Of a stretch of DNA of 64,000 nucleotides, positions 16,023-25,644 are shown piece by piece (position 1 is the stretch's first letter; each line of letters starts with the position of its first letter). The notes beneath the pieces are model-generated. The model was not told the origin of the DNA. It saw nothing but the letters and a program-made list of their open reading frames with translations, and searched no databases. Origin of the DNA: Ancrocorticia populi (GTDB lineage Bacteria; Actinomycetota; Actinomycetes; Actinomycetales; Actinomycetaceae). The stretch lies in the NCBI RefSeq assembly GCF_003123745.1, contig NZ_QETB01000001.1, positions 310,001-374,000 on the forward strand. Reading direction: 5' to 3'. The position numbers and the translations under genes are program-made.

Positions 16023-17228
16023 GTGAAGAACGACGACGGAAACCGCGCACCACATCCGGCTGCCATTATCCTGAGTGAGCTGGCTCATGCAGTCTTTTGG
16101 CTATTCGAGCTGATCGGGATCGTGATTCTGGTTCTCATCGCACACCTGACGGTGCCGCTGTTGGCGGAAGCCGAACGGTGGGGAGTGCGGATGGTGGGTG
16201 GCCGCGCCCCAAGCGGACGAGTTGATCAACGCTTGGGTAAGTGGCTATACAGCAGGGTGACTGCTGCGGAGTTTTGGCGCAAAGATCTTCCTCTGGTCCT
16301 TTCCACTCTCCTGCTCTCAACCGTTACGTTTGCGGTAGCATTCTTTGGACTAATTGTCGGCGTCACTCTTATCGTTTCGCCGTTCATATCCCCGCCAACC
16401 GAACCTGTTCTCCTCATTGGAGAATGGGAGGTTGCGGGTACGTTCAAGGACCTGTGGTGGCTGATGCTCCTAGGCCTGACGATGCTGATTCTTGTCTTAT
16501 GGATCATGTGGCTCCTTGGCAAGATCCGCCTGCGGATTGTTGGCTCCCTCAGCAGAACACTGGAAGATGAACGCGCTGCGGAGCTGGAGGGGCAGGTCAG
16601 CGGGCTGCGGCGCGGTCGGGTTACACTCGTGGATGCTTTCGAGGCGGAGCGCTCGCGGATTGAGCGGGATCTGCACGATGGGACCCAACAGGAGCTTGTG
16701 GCGCTCACCCTCAAACTTGCGCAAGCGCGCATGGTGGCCAGAGACCCAGAGGCGCGTGATCGGGTGCTCACGCTGATTGACGATGCCCAAGCCCAGGCCG
16801 AATCCTCGCTGAGCCACCTGCGCGAGGTGGTTCACGGTATTCACCCGGCGGTGCTCACGGACCTAGGGCTGCGGGCCGCCCTAGAAGATCTCTGTTCACG
16901 ATCGGGCCTAGACGTTGCCATCAAAGTGCGAGGCGATCAGGAGCCCTCGCTACCCGTTGCCACCGCCGTGTATTTCGCGGTGTCCGAGGCGTTGACGAAC
17001 GTGGCTAAGCACTCGGGTACGGACTCGGCCACCCTTGAAATGGAGCTGGGGGCTACGGGAGTTTTCGTCGTCGTCCAAGATCAGGGAACCGGTGGGGCAA
17101 CACTGGAAGGTCAGGGACTCGCCGGAATTGTGGAGCGGCTGGCCGTCGTGGGAGGAACGGTTCGGATCGAATCTCCGGAAAGTGGCGGGACCGCGGTGCG
17201 CATATGTGCGCCGGCCGAGCCGGAGTAG
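16023..17228 (+). CDS. Sensor histidine kinase, NarL-partner (HisKA_3) type
   Basis: About 401 aa from the GTG at 16023; an in-frame ATG at 15987 is the alternative. The N-terminal half carries about four membrane segments in two pairs with a short extracytoplasmic loop, so it probably senses a signal within or near the membrane. The HisKA_3 motif IERDLHDGTQQELVAL holds the phospho-acceptor histidine. The HATPase domain follows (ALTNVAKHSG, then QGLAGIVERLAVVGG). It is divergent from the ABC exporter and convergent with its partner response regulator: the stop codons abut at 17228/17229. Confidence 0.85.
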   Translation: MKNDDGNRAPHPAAIILSELAHAVFWLFELIGIVILVLIAHLTVPLLAEAERWGVRMVGGRAPSGRVDQRLGKWLYSRVTAAEFWRKDLPLVLSTLLLSTVTFAVAFFGLIVGVTLIVSPFISPPTEPVLLIGEWEVAGTFKDLWWLMLLGLTMLILVLWIMWLLGKIRLRIVGSLSRTLEDERAAELEGQVSGLRRGRVTLVDAFEAERSRIERDLHDGTQQELVALTLKLAQARMVARDPEARDRVLTLIDDAQAQAESSLSHLREVVHGIHPAVLTDLGLRAALEDLCSRSGLDVAIKVRGDQEPSLPVATAVYFAVSEALTNVAKHSGTDSATLEMELGATGVFVVVQDQGTGGATLEGQGLAGIVERLAVVGGTVRIESPESGGTAVRICAPAEPE

Positions 17229-17888
17229 CTACGGCTTTTCTGCGCGCAGCCACGTCAGGACGGCGCGGACTCGGCGGTTTTCCTCGCCGGGTGGCAGATC
17301 GAGCTTCATGAAGATGTTCGCCACGTGCTTGGAGACGGCCGTGCGGGAGAGGACGAGGCGATCGCCAATTTGGGAGTTGGAGAGGCCCTCGGCCATGAGG
17401 GAGAGCACGGCGCGCTCGCGATCGGTCAGGCGGGCCAGCGCGCGGGACGAACCGCTCATGAGGTGGGAGACAACCTCGGGATCAACCACAACTCCGCCGG
17501 CCACAACCACTTCAAGCGTGTGGAGGAAATCCTCGATGCGGCCGACGCGTTCCTTGAGGAGGTAGCCGGTGCCGCCCTCGGAATCGGCGAGGAGCTGATC
17601 CACATATGGGCCGGCTACGTAGGCGGACAGCACCACAACGGGTAGGCCGGGATACTTGCCGCGAAGATCAACGGCAGCAACCAGCCCATCGTTCGTGTTG
17701 TTGGGTGGCATCCGGATATCTGTGATTACCACGTCCGGCGAATCGGGCGTTCCCATGAGTGAGCGCACAACGGTTCGTAGCTCATCTGCATCCGACGCCG
17801 TCCCCACGATGCTGTGCCCGGCTCCCTGCAGGAGTGCCGCGAGCCCATCGCGGAGGAGGGCAACGTCATCTGCCAGCACAAGCTTCAT
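17229..17888 (-). CDS. LuxR/NarL-family response regulator
   Basis: About 219 aa from the ATG giving MKLVLADDVALLRDGL. The acidic pocket DD is at residues 7-8, the phospho-acceptor is Asp57 in VVITDIRMPP, and the switch lysine is in LLKERV. The C-terminal LuxR helix-turn-helix reads LTDRERAVLSLMAEGLSNSQ and then LSRTAVSKHVANI. It is the likely partner of the kinase on the opposite strand. The unusual convergent arrangement means kinase and regulator need separate promoters. The target is probably the ABC exporter nearby. Confidence 0.85.
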   Translation of the reverse strand: MKLVLADDVALLRDGLAALLQGAGHSIVGTASDADELRTVVRSLMGTPDSPDVVITDIRMPPNNTNDGLVAAVDLRGKYPGLPVVVLSAYVAGPYVDQLLADSEGGTGYLLKERVGRIEDFLHTLEVVVAGGVVVDPEVVSHLMSGSSRALARLTDRERAVLSLMAEGLSNSQIGDRLVLSRTAVSKHVANIFMKLDLPPGEENRRVRAVLTWLRAEKP

Positions 17889-18114
17889 GATCTGAACGTG
17901 CCACACTCGCGCCAAATAGTCTAGTTGCGCCGCTGCGAGCGCATCGACGGTGCCAATTCCCCGTCTAATCGTCGTATCTGCGCCCCAACATGCGCATTTG
18001 TGCGAAACTGGAGGCCCCGTTGTGGCCTAGGACACTCGGTGCTACCGTAAGTGCGGGGTCAGCAGCGCGGCTGGTCCCGCCCAACTGGAGAGCCGACGGT
18101 CAGGAGAACCCAGA

Positions 18115-19161
18115 ATGGAGGCATTACGCTTTTACGCCCCACATGATGCCCGCTTGGAGGACATTCCTGAGCCAGCATGTGGAGAGGGCGAGATCAAGAT
18201 CCGCGTGAAGAACTGTTCGGCGTGCGGTACCGATCTCAAGACATTCCGCAACGGACATCGCGAGATGACGCCCGTGACTACGATGGGGCACGAGATCGCC
18301 GGGGAGATTGTTGAGATCGGCCGGGACGTTGTTGGCAATTGGAAGGTTGGTGACCGGGTCCAGTCCATCGCAGCGGTTCCATGCGGAGATTGCTACGAAT
18401 GTGCAAAGAATTGGCCCTCGTTGTGCCAGAACCAGAAGCTAATGGGTTTTTGGTACGACGGCGGATTCGCCGAATACATGATCATCCCCGCGGCAGTGCT
18501 TGACGCAGACGGGCTCAATCGCATCCCTGACGGAGTTGCGTTCGCGGAGGCGAGCGCCGCTGAACCGCTCGCATGTGCGCTCAACGCTCAGGAACAGCTA
18601 GGCATTGAGGAGGGCGACGTTGTTGTAGTGTTCGGTGCTGGCCCCATCGGTTGCATGCACGTTCGGATTGCTCGCGGTGTGTATGGTGCCGGCAAGGTCA
18701 TCATGGTGAACCGCAATCCGGATCGCATGGCGATCGCGGCGGACCTCGTGAAGCCAGACGTCACCATCGATTCATCGGCGACAGATGTAGTGGCTGAGGT
18801 GATGGCACTAACCGGCGGAAGAGGAGCGGACGTGATCATTACGGCCACCCCATCGGGAAAGAATCAGGAGCAGGCGGTCGCGATGGCCGCGCGCAATGGC
18901 AGGATTTCGTTCTTCGGTGGGCTGCCGAAGGATTCGCCAACCATCACTTTGGATTCGAATCTGGTGCACTACCGCCAGCTGCATATTCATGGCGCGAACG
19001 CTTCGGCGCCAGCGCAGCATCGAAAGGCAATGGAATACATAGCCACCGGCCAGCTCCCGGTGGCCGACCTGATTACCAAGCATGTTCCGCTTGCGGAGGC
19101 GGAGGGAATCTTCGATGCTCTTGCCAGCGGGCAGGATATTAAGGTGACTGTGGAGCCTTAG
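18115..19161 (+). CDS. Zinc-dependent alcohol/polyol dehydrogenase (MDR)
   Basis: 348 aa. The catalytic zinc ligands are visible in NCSACGTDLK and TMGHEIAGEI, the structural zinc cluster in CGDCYECAKNWPSLC, and the Rossmann motif in VVVFGAGPIGC. This is the sorbitol/threonine dehydrogenase class, which oxidises a secondary hydroxyl of a polyol or sugar acid with NAD(P). The AGGAGA site is well placed. It opens a five-gene plus-strand cluster with a second dehydrogenase, a SorC regulator and two sugar kinases, so it probably interconverts a polyol and a ketose within that pathway. The substrate is not evident. Confidence 0.8.
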   Translation: MEALRFYAPHDARLEDIPEPACGEGEIKIRVKNCSACGTDLKTFRNGHREMTPVTTMGHEIAGEIVEIGRDVVGNWKVGDRVQSIAAVPCGDCYECAKNWPSLCQNQKLMGFWYDGGFAEYMIIPAAVLDADGLNRIPDGVAFAEASAAEPLACALNAQEQLGIEEGDVVVVFGAGPIGCMHVRIARGVYGAGKVIMVNRNPDRMAIAADLVKPDVTIDSSATDVVAEVMALTGGRGADVIITATPSGKNQEQAVAMAARNGRISFFGGLPKDSPTITLDSNLVHYRQLHIHGANASAPAQHRKAMEYIATGQLPVADLITKHVPLAEAEGIFDALASGQDIKVTVEP

Positions 19162-19271
19162 GCGAATTCCATGTTGCTACATATGTGCAGTTTTGCATCG
19201 GTTTTCCTGCAGGACGTGAAGGCGCACTTAGTGTAGAAACGTCGAGAAATTGGATACAGGGAGGTAAACCA

Positions 19272-20321
19272 ATGGTGCAGATGAATGCTGTGATGATGTA
19301 CGGCGTTGGAGACATTCGGCTTGAGCAGGTGGAGAAGCCGGAGCCCGGGCCCGGCGAGGCATTGATCAAGGTGGCCGCGTGTGGCGTATGTGGCTCGGAT
19401 ATGGACCGGATGTACAAGAAGGGGCCGCACAAGCTCCCTCTGATTTGCGGACACGAGTTTTCTGGTGTCATCGAGGCTGTTGGCGAGGGCGTGACAAGCG
19501 TGGCCCCCGGTGATCATGTGACGGTGCCGCCGATGCTGCCCTGCTTTAAGTGCGGCCCGTGCGAGCAGGGGCACTACTCGCTATGCGAGGACTACGATTA
19601 CTACGGTTCACGGCGTCACGGCGCCTACGCCGATTACGTGGCGGGCCCGGCGGATCTGCTTCTTAAGGTCCCGGACAGTCTAGACCTGAGGGCAGCGGCC
19701 ATGGTGGATCCTGCCGCGATCGCTCTCCACGCGATCTTGAAGACTAAGCTGACGATCGGCTCTCGTGTTGCCGTAACGGGCGGGGGCGGACCAATCGGCC
19801 TTTTCGCGATCCAGTGGGCAAAGCTCATGGGGGCGAGCGAGGTTGTCTCGATTGACGTGTCGAAGGAAAAGGTGGCTCTGGCCCTTGAAGCTGGCGCCAC
19901 GGCCGCGCCGATTGGAGCCGATGAGCTGGCCGCCGTTGTGGGTGATGGCTTCGACGTGATTATTGATACCTCCGGGGCGAAGGCCGTGCCGGATCAGGCA
20001 GTAGCTATGACGGCTCGGCACGGGCAGGTAGTTCTTATCGGAATTCCAAACGCGGATATCACGATCTCGGATAAGAGCTGGGCGCGGATGATGCGCTTGG
20101 AGACCCAGATCCTCGGCTCGTGGAACTCCTTCTCCGCTCCATTCCCAGGAACGGAGTGGACCACCACGGTGGAGAAGCTGGCTTCCGGCGATCTCAAGTG
20201 GGAATTCATGATTACCCATGAGCTTGGGTTGGACGCCGTGGCCGAGACGATCAAGAACATGAAAGAGCGGACCATCCACTCCTCGAAGGTCATCTTCATG
20301 CCGGAGAAGACGCAGCTCTGA
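19272..20321 (+). CDS. Galactitol-1-phosphate 5-dehydrogenase-like zinc enzyme
   Basis: 349 aa from the ATG at 19272, chosen because GGGAGG lies just upstream; the longer frame from 19185 is unlikely. Zinc motifs are AACGVCGSD, ICGHEFSG and CFKCGPCEQGHYSLC, and the cofactor motif is VTGGGGPIGLFA. The segment GSWNSFSAPFPGTEW is characteristic of GatD, which oxidises galactitol-1-phosphate to tagatose-6-phosphate. The presence of kinases rather than a PTS in the cluster means the substrate could be another sugar-alcohol phosphate. It follows the first dehydrogenase by 110 bp. Confidence 0.75.
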   Translation: MVQMNAVMMYGVGDIRLEQVEKPEPGPGEALIKVAACGVCGSDMDRMYKKGPHKLPLICGHEFSGVIEAVGEGVTSVAPGDHVTVPPMLPCFKCGPCEQGHYSLCEDYDYYGSRRHGAYADYVAGPADLLLKVPDSLDLRAAAMVDPAAIALHAILKTKLTIGSRVAVTGGGGPIGLFAIQWAKLMGASEVVSIDVSKEKVALALEAGATAAPIGADELAAVVGDGFDVIIDTSGAKAVPDQAVAMTARHGQVVLIGIPNADITISDKSWARMMRLETQILGSWNSFSAPFPGTEWTTTVEKLASGDLKWEFMITHELGLDAVAETIKNMKERTIHSSKVIFMPEKTQL

Positions 20322-20365
20322 GGCAACACTGAAGCGAGCGAGAACCAGTAGTCCGAGGTGGTGTA

Positions 20366-21325
20366 ATGAAGCCTGACGATACCGAGCGCCGCGAAGCGGT
20401 GATGAAGGTGTGCCAGCTCTTCTATGTGCGCGGGCTGAATCATCAGCAGATCTCGGAGGAAATCGGCTTCTCGCGGTGGAAGGTGAGCCGCCTCTTAGAG
20501 GTAGGCCGCACCGAGGGATTCGTGCAGTTTCGGGTGCAAGATCCGTACTCTCGCGATGGCGAATTAGAGGCTGAGCTACTCCGGCGGTATTCGCTCGAAG
20601 AGGCCGTGGTGGTCCGCGATCGGAGGACTCTATCGCAGACCATCCGGGAGGTGTGCGCCCATGCTGCCCAGCTCATGGCGCAGATCCGGCCCACTCCCGA
20701 GGTTGTAGGCGTTTCGTGGGGCAACACCATGGCGGAGGTTGCCGCCCAGTTACCCGATGGCTGGGCTGACAGCCCTACGGTGGTTCAGCTTAATGGGGGC
20801 GTGGCCACGCTGGGACGCGTTCCGTCCGCGGCGCAGACCATCGTCAACGTTGCGAAACGCGCGAGAGGAGAAGCCCTCGTGTTGCCGTGCCCGGCAATCG
20901 TGGGGTCAGCGGAGTTGGCGTCCGCGCTTGGTCAGGACTCTTCGGTTGCCAGCGTGCTTGCGCAGGGGCGCAGGGCTAGCGTTGCCCTCTTCTCGCTGGG
21001 GGCGTTGCGTGCCGATTCGGTACTCGTGGAATCCGGGTGCCTAACCCGCGCCGATGTCACATGGCTGCGCGGCCAAGGCGGTGTTGGCGATGTGTTGGGT
21101 CATTTTATTAACGGTGTAGGGGACATTGTGGACAAAGGCTGGGAGGCCCGCACGATCGGGCTTCCCGCGGATGAGCTCAAGCAGGTAGATACGTCTATTG
21201 CCGTAGCAGTTGGCTTGCAAAAGAGCGCGATCACGCGGGCCGCCCTGATCGGTGGCTACTCGAACATCCTCATCACTAGCCAATCCACGGCCCGCGAGGT
21301 CTTGCGGGAAAGAGATCCGAGTTAG
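20366..21325 (+). CDS. SorC-family sugar-responsive transcription regulator
   Basis: 319 aa. The N-terminal helix-turn-helix reads GLNHQQISEEIGFSRWKVSR (about residues 23-42). The remainder is the SorC sugar-binding domain, with VVGVSWGNTMAEVA, VVQLNGGVA and the C-terminal VAVGLQKSAITRAALIGGY. These regulators bind sugar phosphates and control sorbitol, deoxyribonucleoside, glycerol or erythritol genes. It sits in the middle of the polyol cluster and probably regulates it in response to a phosphorylated intermediate made by the kinase downstream. Confidence 0.85.
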   Translation: MKPDDTERREAVMKVCQLFYVRGLNHQQISEEIGFSRWKVSRLLEVGRTEGFVQFRVQDPYSRDGELEAELLRRYSLEEAVVVRDRRTLSQTIREVCAHAAQLMAQIRPTPEVVGVSWGNTMAEVAAQLPDGWADSPTVVQLNGGVATLGRVPSAAQTIVNVAKRARGEALVLPCPAIVGSAELASALGQDSSVASVLAQGRRASVALFSLGALRADSVLVESGCLTRADVTWLRGQGGVGDVLGHFINGVGDIVDKGWEARTIGLPADELKQVDTSIAVAVGLQKSAITRAALIGGYSNILITSQSTAREVLRERDPS

Positions 21326-21362
21326 CGGAATAAGTAGTTTTACAAAGACGTAAGGAAAGAAC

Positions 21363-22907
21363 ATGGCTGAACAATTATTACTAGCGGTAGACGTGGGAAC
21401 GGGTGGGGTGCGGGTAGCGCTCCTCGATCCTCACGGAAACCTTGAGGCAACGGCATCGGTTCCGGTGGAAACCGCCACGCCTCGCCCTGCATGGGCGGAG
21501 CAGAGGCCAGAGGATTGGTGGGAAGGTCTGAAGGCTGCGCTCCCCAAAGCGCTCGAGGGAATCGACACCTCGCGTATTGCGGGAATCTGCGTGGATGGAA
21601 CTGCCTCCACTCTGATCGCCTGTAATCAGGATGGCGTTCCGCTGCGCCCAGCGCTCCTGTGGATGGATGTGCGAGCGGCCCAAGAGGCCGATGACCTGAC
21701 GAACACCGGAGATCCCGCCCTCAAGTACGCTGGCCAAGAGACGGTTTCGGCCGAATGGGGTGTTCCCAAGCTCATGTGGCTCAGCCGCCACGAACCCGAA
21801 ACCTACGCGAACGCGGAAGTGTTCGCCGATTGCGTGGACTGGATGAACTTCCGGCTTACGGGCGAATGGACCATGTCTATCTGCACGGCCACGTGCAAGT
21901 ACTTCTACGATTCCAACTGGTCGGGTTGGCCAACGAACCTATACTCCCACGCAGGCATTAGCGATGCCTTGGGCAAGATCCCGTCTAGGGTACTGAAGAT
22001 GGGCGAGAAAGTCGGGACCCTCGGCTCCGCCGCCGCGGCCGAACTTGGGCTGCCTACCGGTATTCCGGTAGCAATGGGCGGCATTGACGCCCACGTGGGT
22101 GCAGTTGGACTGGGCGTTGTGGTTCCAGGATCGCTCGCCCTCATTACCGGCTCTTCGCACGTCATGCTCGGGCAAACCGATCAGGCCATCTATTCGAAGG
22201 GGCTCTGGGGCGCCTACTTTGACGCTATTGTTCCCGGGCAATACACGGTAGAGGCCGGGCAGATCTCCTCCGGATCCGTCAACAACTGGTTCGCGAAGAA
22301 TTTCACGTTGCAGGCGCACCTAGAAGAGTCAGCAACCGGCCGCGACATCTACCAGATCCTCGATGAGAAGGCGAAGGATGTCCCGATCGGGTCTGACGGT
22401 GTGATTGCTTTGGACCATTTCCAAGGCAACCGCTCGCCGTTCTCGAATGCATACTCCCGCGGTGCATTTACCGGACTCACGCTGAGCCACACAGAGAATC
22501 ACCTGTACCGTGCGGTCCTCGAGAGTGTTTGCTTCGGTACACGCACCATCTTTGACACGATGCGCGAAAAGGGACTTGATCCCACGACCGTCATGGTTTC
22601 GGGAGGCCCAACCAAGTCTGAGTTCTGGATGCAGATGCATGCGGATGTGACTGGTGTGCCGATGTCCCTTCCCAACAACACGGAGGGTCCTCTGGTTGGC
22701 TGCGCCATCTTGGCGGCAGTGGGTGCCGGCCTCTACGAGAACATTCAGGAGGCCGCGCAGAACATGATGAGCATTGCTCATACCATCGAGCCGCGGCCAG
22801 GCGCATACGAAGAATACGATTTCTACTTCCATCGCTACCTTGAGATCTACCGCGCCCTTGAGCCAATCGCGGCCCAAACCTCGCGGCACATCGGAGCCCG
22901 GGAGTAG
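21363..22907 (+). CDS. FGGY-family carbohydrate kinase
   Basis: 514 aa, typical of the family. The N-terminal ATPase fold starts LLAVDVGTGGVRVALLD. The substrate region contains WAEQRPEDWW and GICVDGTAST, and the second domain ends with VMVSGGPTKSEFWMQMHADV and VPMSLPNNTEGPLVGCA. FGGY kinases phosphorylate ribulose, xylulose, erythritol, glycerol and similar substrates. The pattern with DGTAST and MDVRAAQEAD is closer to ribulokinase-like members than to xylulokinase; the substrate is not fixed. It follows the SorC gene by 37 bp with an AAGGAAAG site. Confidence 0.8.
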   Translation: MAEQLLLAVDVGTGGVRVALLDPHGNLEATASVPVETATPRPAWAEQRPEDWWEGLKAALPKALEGIDTSRIAGICVDGTASTLIACNQDGVPLRPALLWMDVRAAQEADDLTNTGDPALKYAGQETVSAEWGVPKLMWLSRHEPETYANAEVFADCVDWMNFRLTGEWTMSICTATCKYFYDSNWSGWPTNLYSHAGISDALGKIPSRVLKMGEKVGTLGSAAAAELGLPTGIPVAMGGIDAHVGAVGLGVVVPGSLALITGSSHVMLGQTDQAIYSKGLWGAYFDAIVPGQYTVEAGQISSGSVNNWFAKNFTLQAHLEESATGRDIYQILDEKAKDVPIGSDGVIALDHFQGNRSPFSNAYSRGAFTGLTLSHTENHLYRAVLESVCFGTRTIFDTMREKGLDPTTVMVSGGPTKSEFWMQMHADVTGVPMSLPNNTEGPLVGCAILAAVGAGLYENIQEAAQNMMSIAHTIEPRPGAYEEYDFYFHRYLEIYRALEPIAAQTSRHIGARE

Positions 22908-23023
22908 TAACTACCGATGACATCAACACGTGGCGCGGGCCAGCCGATAGAATAGTGGCCTGCGCCACGGTGTTGTGTGGGGAGCGCCGTCGTCGTCAAA
23001 AAACCTATCCGAGAGGAACTGAA

Positions 23024-23929
23024 GTGGATATCGCAGTAATTGGTTCGAATATGGTGGATCTGATCTCATACGTGGACCGCATGCCCGAACAGGGCGAAAC
23101 GCTGGCGGCTCCCGATTTCCAAATGGGCTGTGGCGGCAAGGGCGCCAACCAAGCGGTTGCGGCGTCGCGGCTTGGCTCGGACGTGCTGATGGTGACGCGC
23201 GTGGGCAACGATATTTTCGCGAAGAATACGATCGATAATTTCGCGAAGAACGGCATTGACACGCGGTTTGTTCTGGAGACCGAATCGACTTCCGGCGTGG
23301 CTCCCATCTTCGTGGATAAGGATTCGAACAATTCCATCATCATCGTGCTCGGCGCGAATGAGAAGCTCTCGCCAGCCGATATTGACGCCGCCGCGGATGA
23401 AATCGCCGCCTGCAAGCTCATCGTGCTACAGCTGGAGGTGCCGCTGGAAACGGTGTACGCCGCGATCGAATTCGGCAACGCCCACGATATTCCCGTGCTG
23501 CTGAATCCAGCGCCCGCCCATCCAGACCTCGATATCGAGCGGGTCAAGAGCTGCACGTACTTCATGCCGAACGAAACTGAGCTTGCGCTGTTAACGAGCA
23601 AGCCCGTGGATACGATCGAACAGATCCGCGAGGCTGCCCAAGGGCTGGTTGATCAAGGCGTCAAGGACGTGATTGTGACGATGGGATCGCGCGGGGCCCT
23701 CTGGGTGAATTCGACTTTCACGAAGGAAATTCCGGCCGTGCGTGTGGAAGCGAAGGACACGACTGGGGCGGGGGACGCCTTCATCGGATGCTTCAGTCAC
23801 TACCTCGTCAAGAGCGGCGACGTGGAGAAGGCGATGGCGATGGCCAGCAAGTATGCCGCCGATTCGGTCACCAAACTTGGGACACAGAGCTCCTACGCCA
23901 CCGCGGCCGAATTCGTGGGGGCGCGTTAG
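23024..23929 (+). CDS. rbsK: Ribokinase (PfkB family)
   Basis: About 301 aa from the GTG at 23024, preceded by GAGAGGAA; this start gives VDIAVIGSNMVDL, the family N-terminus. The substrate motif GGKGANQAVAASRLG and the catalytic motif DTTGAGDAFIGCF (catalytic Asp in GAGD) are intact, and NPAPAH and PNETELALL are also typical. It phosphorylates ribose or a related sugar at the 5 position. It closes the sugar cluster. Its untranslated leader carries the recurring CGTCGTCGTC-A-tract motif at 22987-23005. Confidence 0.85.
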   Translation: MDIAVIGSNMVDLISYVDRMPEQGETLAAPDFQMGCGGKGANQAVAASRLGSDVLMVTRVGNDIFAKNTIDNFAKNGIDTRFVLETESTSGVAPIFVDKDSNNSIIIVLGANEKLSPADIDAAADEIAACKLIVLQLEVPLETVYAAIEFGNAHDIPVLLNPAPAHPDLDIERVKSCTYFMPNETELALLTSKPVDTIEQIREAAQGLVDQGVKDVIVTMGSRGALWVNSTFTKEIPAVRVEAKDTTGAGDAFIGCFSHYLVKSGDVEKAMAMASKYAADSVTKLGTQSSYATAAEFVGAR

Positions 23930-23989
23930 CCCGTTAACCCAGATTTCGCATCAGAAATTCGTTCTGGGGACAACGACGTTTCTGACGCA

Positions 23990-24026
23990 AGCCCCACCGC
24001 GGCAAATCTCATGCTGAGGTGGGGCT
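23990..24026. terminator. Terminator between convergent rbsK and NCS1 permease genes
   Basis: AGCCCCACC (23990-23998) pairs with GGTGGGGCT (24018-24026) across a 19-nt loop. An A-tract lies on the right (about 24040-24046), giving a U-run for the minus-strand gene. It overlaps copies of both dispersed motifs described in the findings. Confidence 0.55.
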
Positions 24027-24048
24027 CCGTCGTCGTTCTAAAAAAGGA

Positions 24049-25497
24049 TTAAACCTCTTCTTGCTGGCGTACCCGCCGCGCGCAACCCGCGTAGTACCCA
24101 ACGAAACTGGTGGCCATCGCAACAATCACGCCGATGTTGCCGGCCGCCCACACGCCGTCCTTGCCTCCGATGAGCCCGAGCAGGTAACCCTGCCAATCAT
24201 TCCAGGAGGCATCGGAGTAGCCGTTGATAACAAGGCCCCAGCCGATCGCGCAGCTGACGGCCATCAGCACCAGTGATACCCAGTTGAAGGCACCGTAGCG
24301 TCCGGAGGAGTTGAACAGTGCGAATTCGTCGTAGCTGCGGCGGCGCAGCGCGATGTCGGCCATCATGATGCCTGCCCACGAGGCCAGTGGCACGCCCAGC
24401 GTCACGAGGAATGACTGGAATGGCCCGATGAACGTGGGGGAGAAGAACACCACGTAGATGGTTCCGGCAGTAAGGATCACGCCGTCAATGAGCGAGGCGA
24501 CCGGGCGCGGGATCTTGATTCCGAGGGTCAGCAAGGTCAAGCCCGAGGAGTAGATGCCGTTGATGGCGCCGGAGAGCAGAGAAAGAATCGCGGTCAGGAG
24601 GAAGGGAATGAGGAACCACGTGGGTAGCAGCGAGGCGAGCGCACCCACCGGATCGTTTCCGATCTCCGTGGAGAGATCGGCCGAAGAGCCCGCCAGCGTC
24701 AGTCCGAACGTAATGAGAACGACCGGCCCGAGCGATCCGCCCAGTGTGTTCCAGAAGATGATTGAACTGCCCTTGGCGTCCCGCGACTGGTAGCGCGACC
24801 AGTCCGCCGCGATGTTCACCCAGCCGAGTCCCATCCCCGTCATCACCATTGTCATGCCACCGATCATGGCTGGCACGGAACCGTTCGGGATTGCCAGCAG
24901 CACGTCCCAGTCGATGCTCGGAACCACAAGGAACACGTAGATGATCGTGGTAATACCGGTGAGCCACGTGAGGACAGCCTGCATCTTCATGATGATGTGG
25001 TAGCCGGCCACGGCCCCCAGAATAATGAGGGCGGCAACTACCACGGCCGCCGCGATGTTCACCATGGTGTGATCGCTACCAACCCAACCGAGCCGCTCAA
25101 AAACGGTCGCGGTGGCAAGCACCGCGGTGATGGCCAGCGAGGTCTCCCAACCGATCGACGTCAGCCACGAAACCACGCCAGGAATCTTCGCGCCTTGCAC
25201 GCCGAACGCTGATCGCGACATGACCATGGTGGGAACAGACCCGCGCTTGCCGCCCAGCGCGATCACGCCACAGATGGCGAAGGAGAGGATCACCCCAATC
25301 ACGGCCACAACGGTTGCCTGCCAGAACGAGATTCCGAAGCCGAGAACCCACGCGCCGTAAGCCATTCCGAACACGGAGATATTCGAGGCGAACCACGGTA
25401 GGAAGAGGTTGCGTGGCTGGGCCGTGCGTTCAGCCTCGCTCACGATTTCAATGCCGGTGAGCTCGATACCCGAGCCGCCCTGAGTTTGTGTGCTCAT
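24049..25497 (-). CDS. NCS1-family nucleobase/nucleoside cation symporter (CodB-like)
   Basis: About 482 aa from the ATG at 25497, which has AAGGAGT upstream. About 12 membrane segments are present, with family markers such as NLFLPWFASNISVFGMAYGA in the first segment and RSAFGVQGAKIPG. NCS1 carriers import cytosine, purines, allantoin, hydantoins, thiamine or pyridoxine-type compounds. The gene is divergent from a NadR-type nicotinamide riboside kinase/NMN adenylyltransferase with 147 bp between them, so a pyridine precursor is a reasonable but unproven substrate. Confidence 0.8.
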   Translation of the reverse strand: MSTQTQGGSGIELTGIEIVSEAERTAQPRNLFLPWFASNISVFGMAYGAWVLGFGISFWQATVVAVIGVILSFAICGVIALGGKRGSVPTMVMSRSAFGVQGAKIPGVVSWLTSIGWETSLAITAVLATATVFERLGWVGSDHTMVNIAAAVVVAALIILGAVAGYHIIMKMQAVLTWLTGITTIIYVFLVVPSIDWDVLLAIPNGSVPAMIGGMTMVMTGMGLGWVNIAADWSRYQSRDAKGSSIIFWNTLGGSLGPVVLITFGLTLAGSSADLSTEIGNDPVGALASLLPTWFLIPFLLTAILSLLSGAINGIYSSGLTLLTLGIKIPRPVASLIDGVILTAGTIYVVFFSPTFIGPFQSFLVTLGVPLASWAGIMMADIALRRRSYDEFALFNSSGRYGAFNWVSLVLMAVSCAIGWGLVINGYSDASWNDWQGYLLGLIGGKDGVWAAGNIGVIVAMATSFVGYYAGCARRVRQQEEV

Positions 25498-25644
25498 CGA
25501 AGCACTCCTTCGTGGTGGTGTTAGACGTGACCTTAGGATACTGCCAGTTCTCCCCAAAGGGGCACGTGTGCACGCCCATGATACGGAATAGCGCCTCACC
25601 CGCTACTATCTAGGCAGCACGATTCGCGAGTTTCAAGGAGGTCC

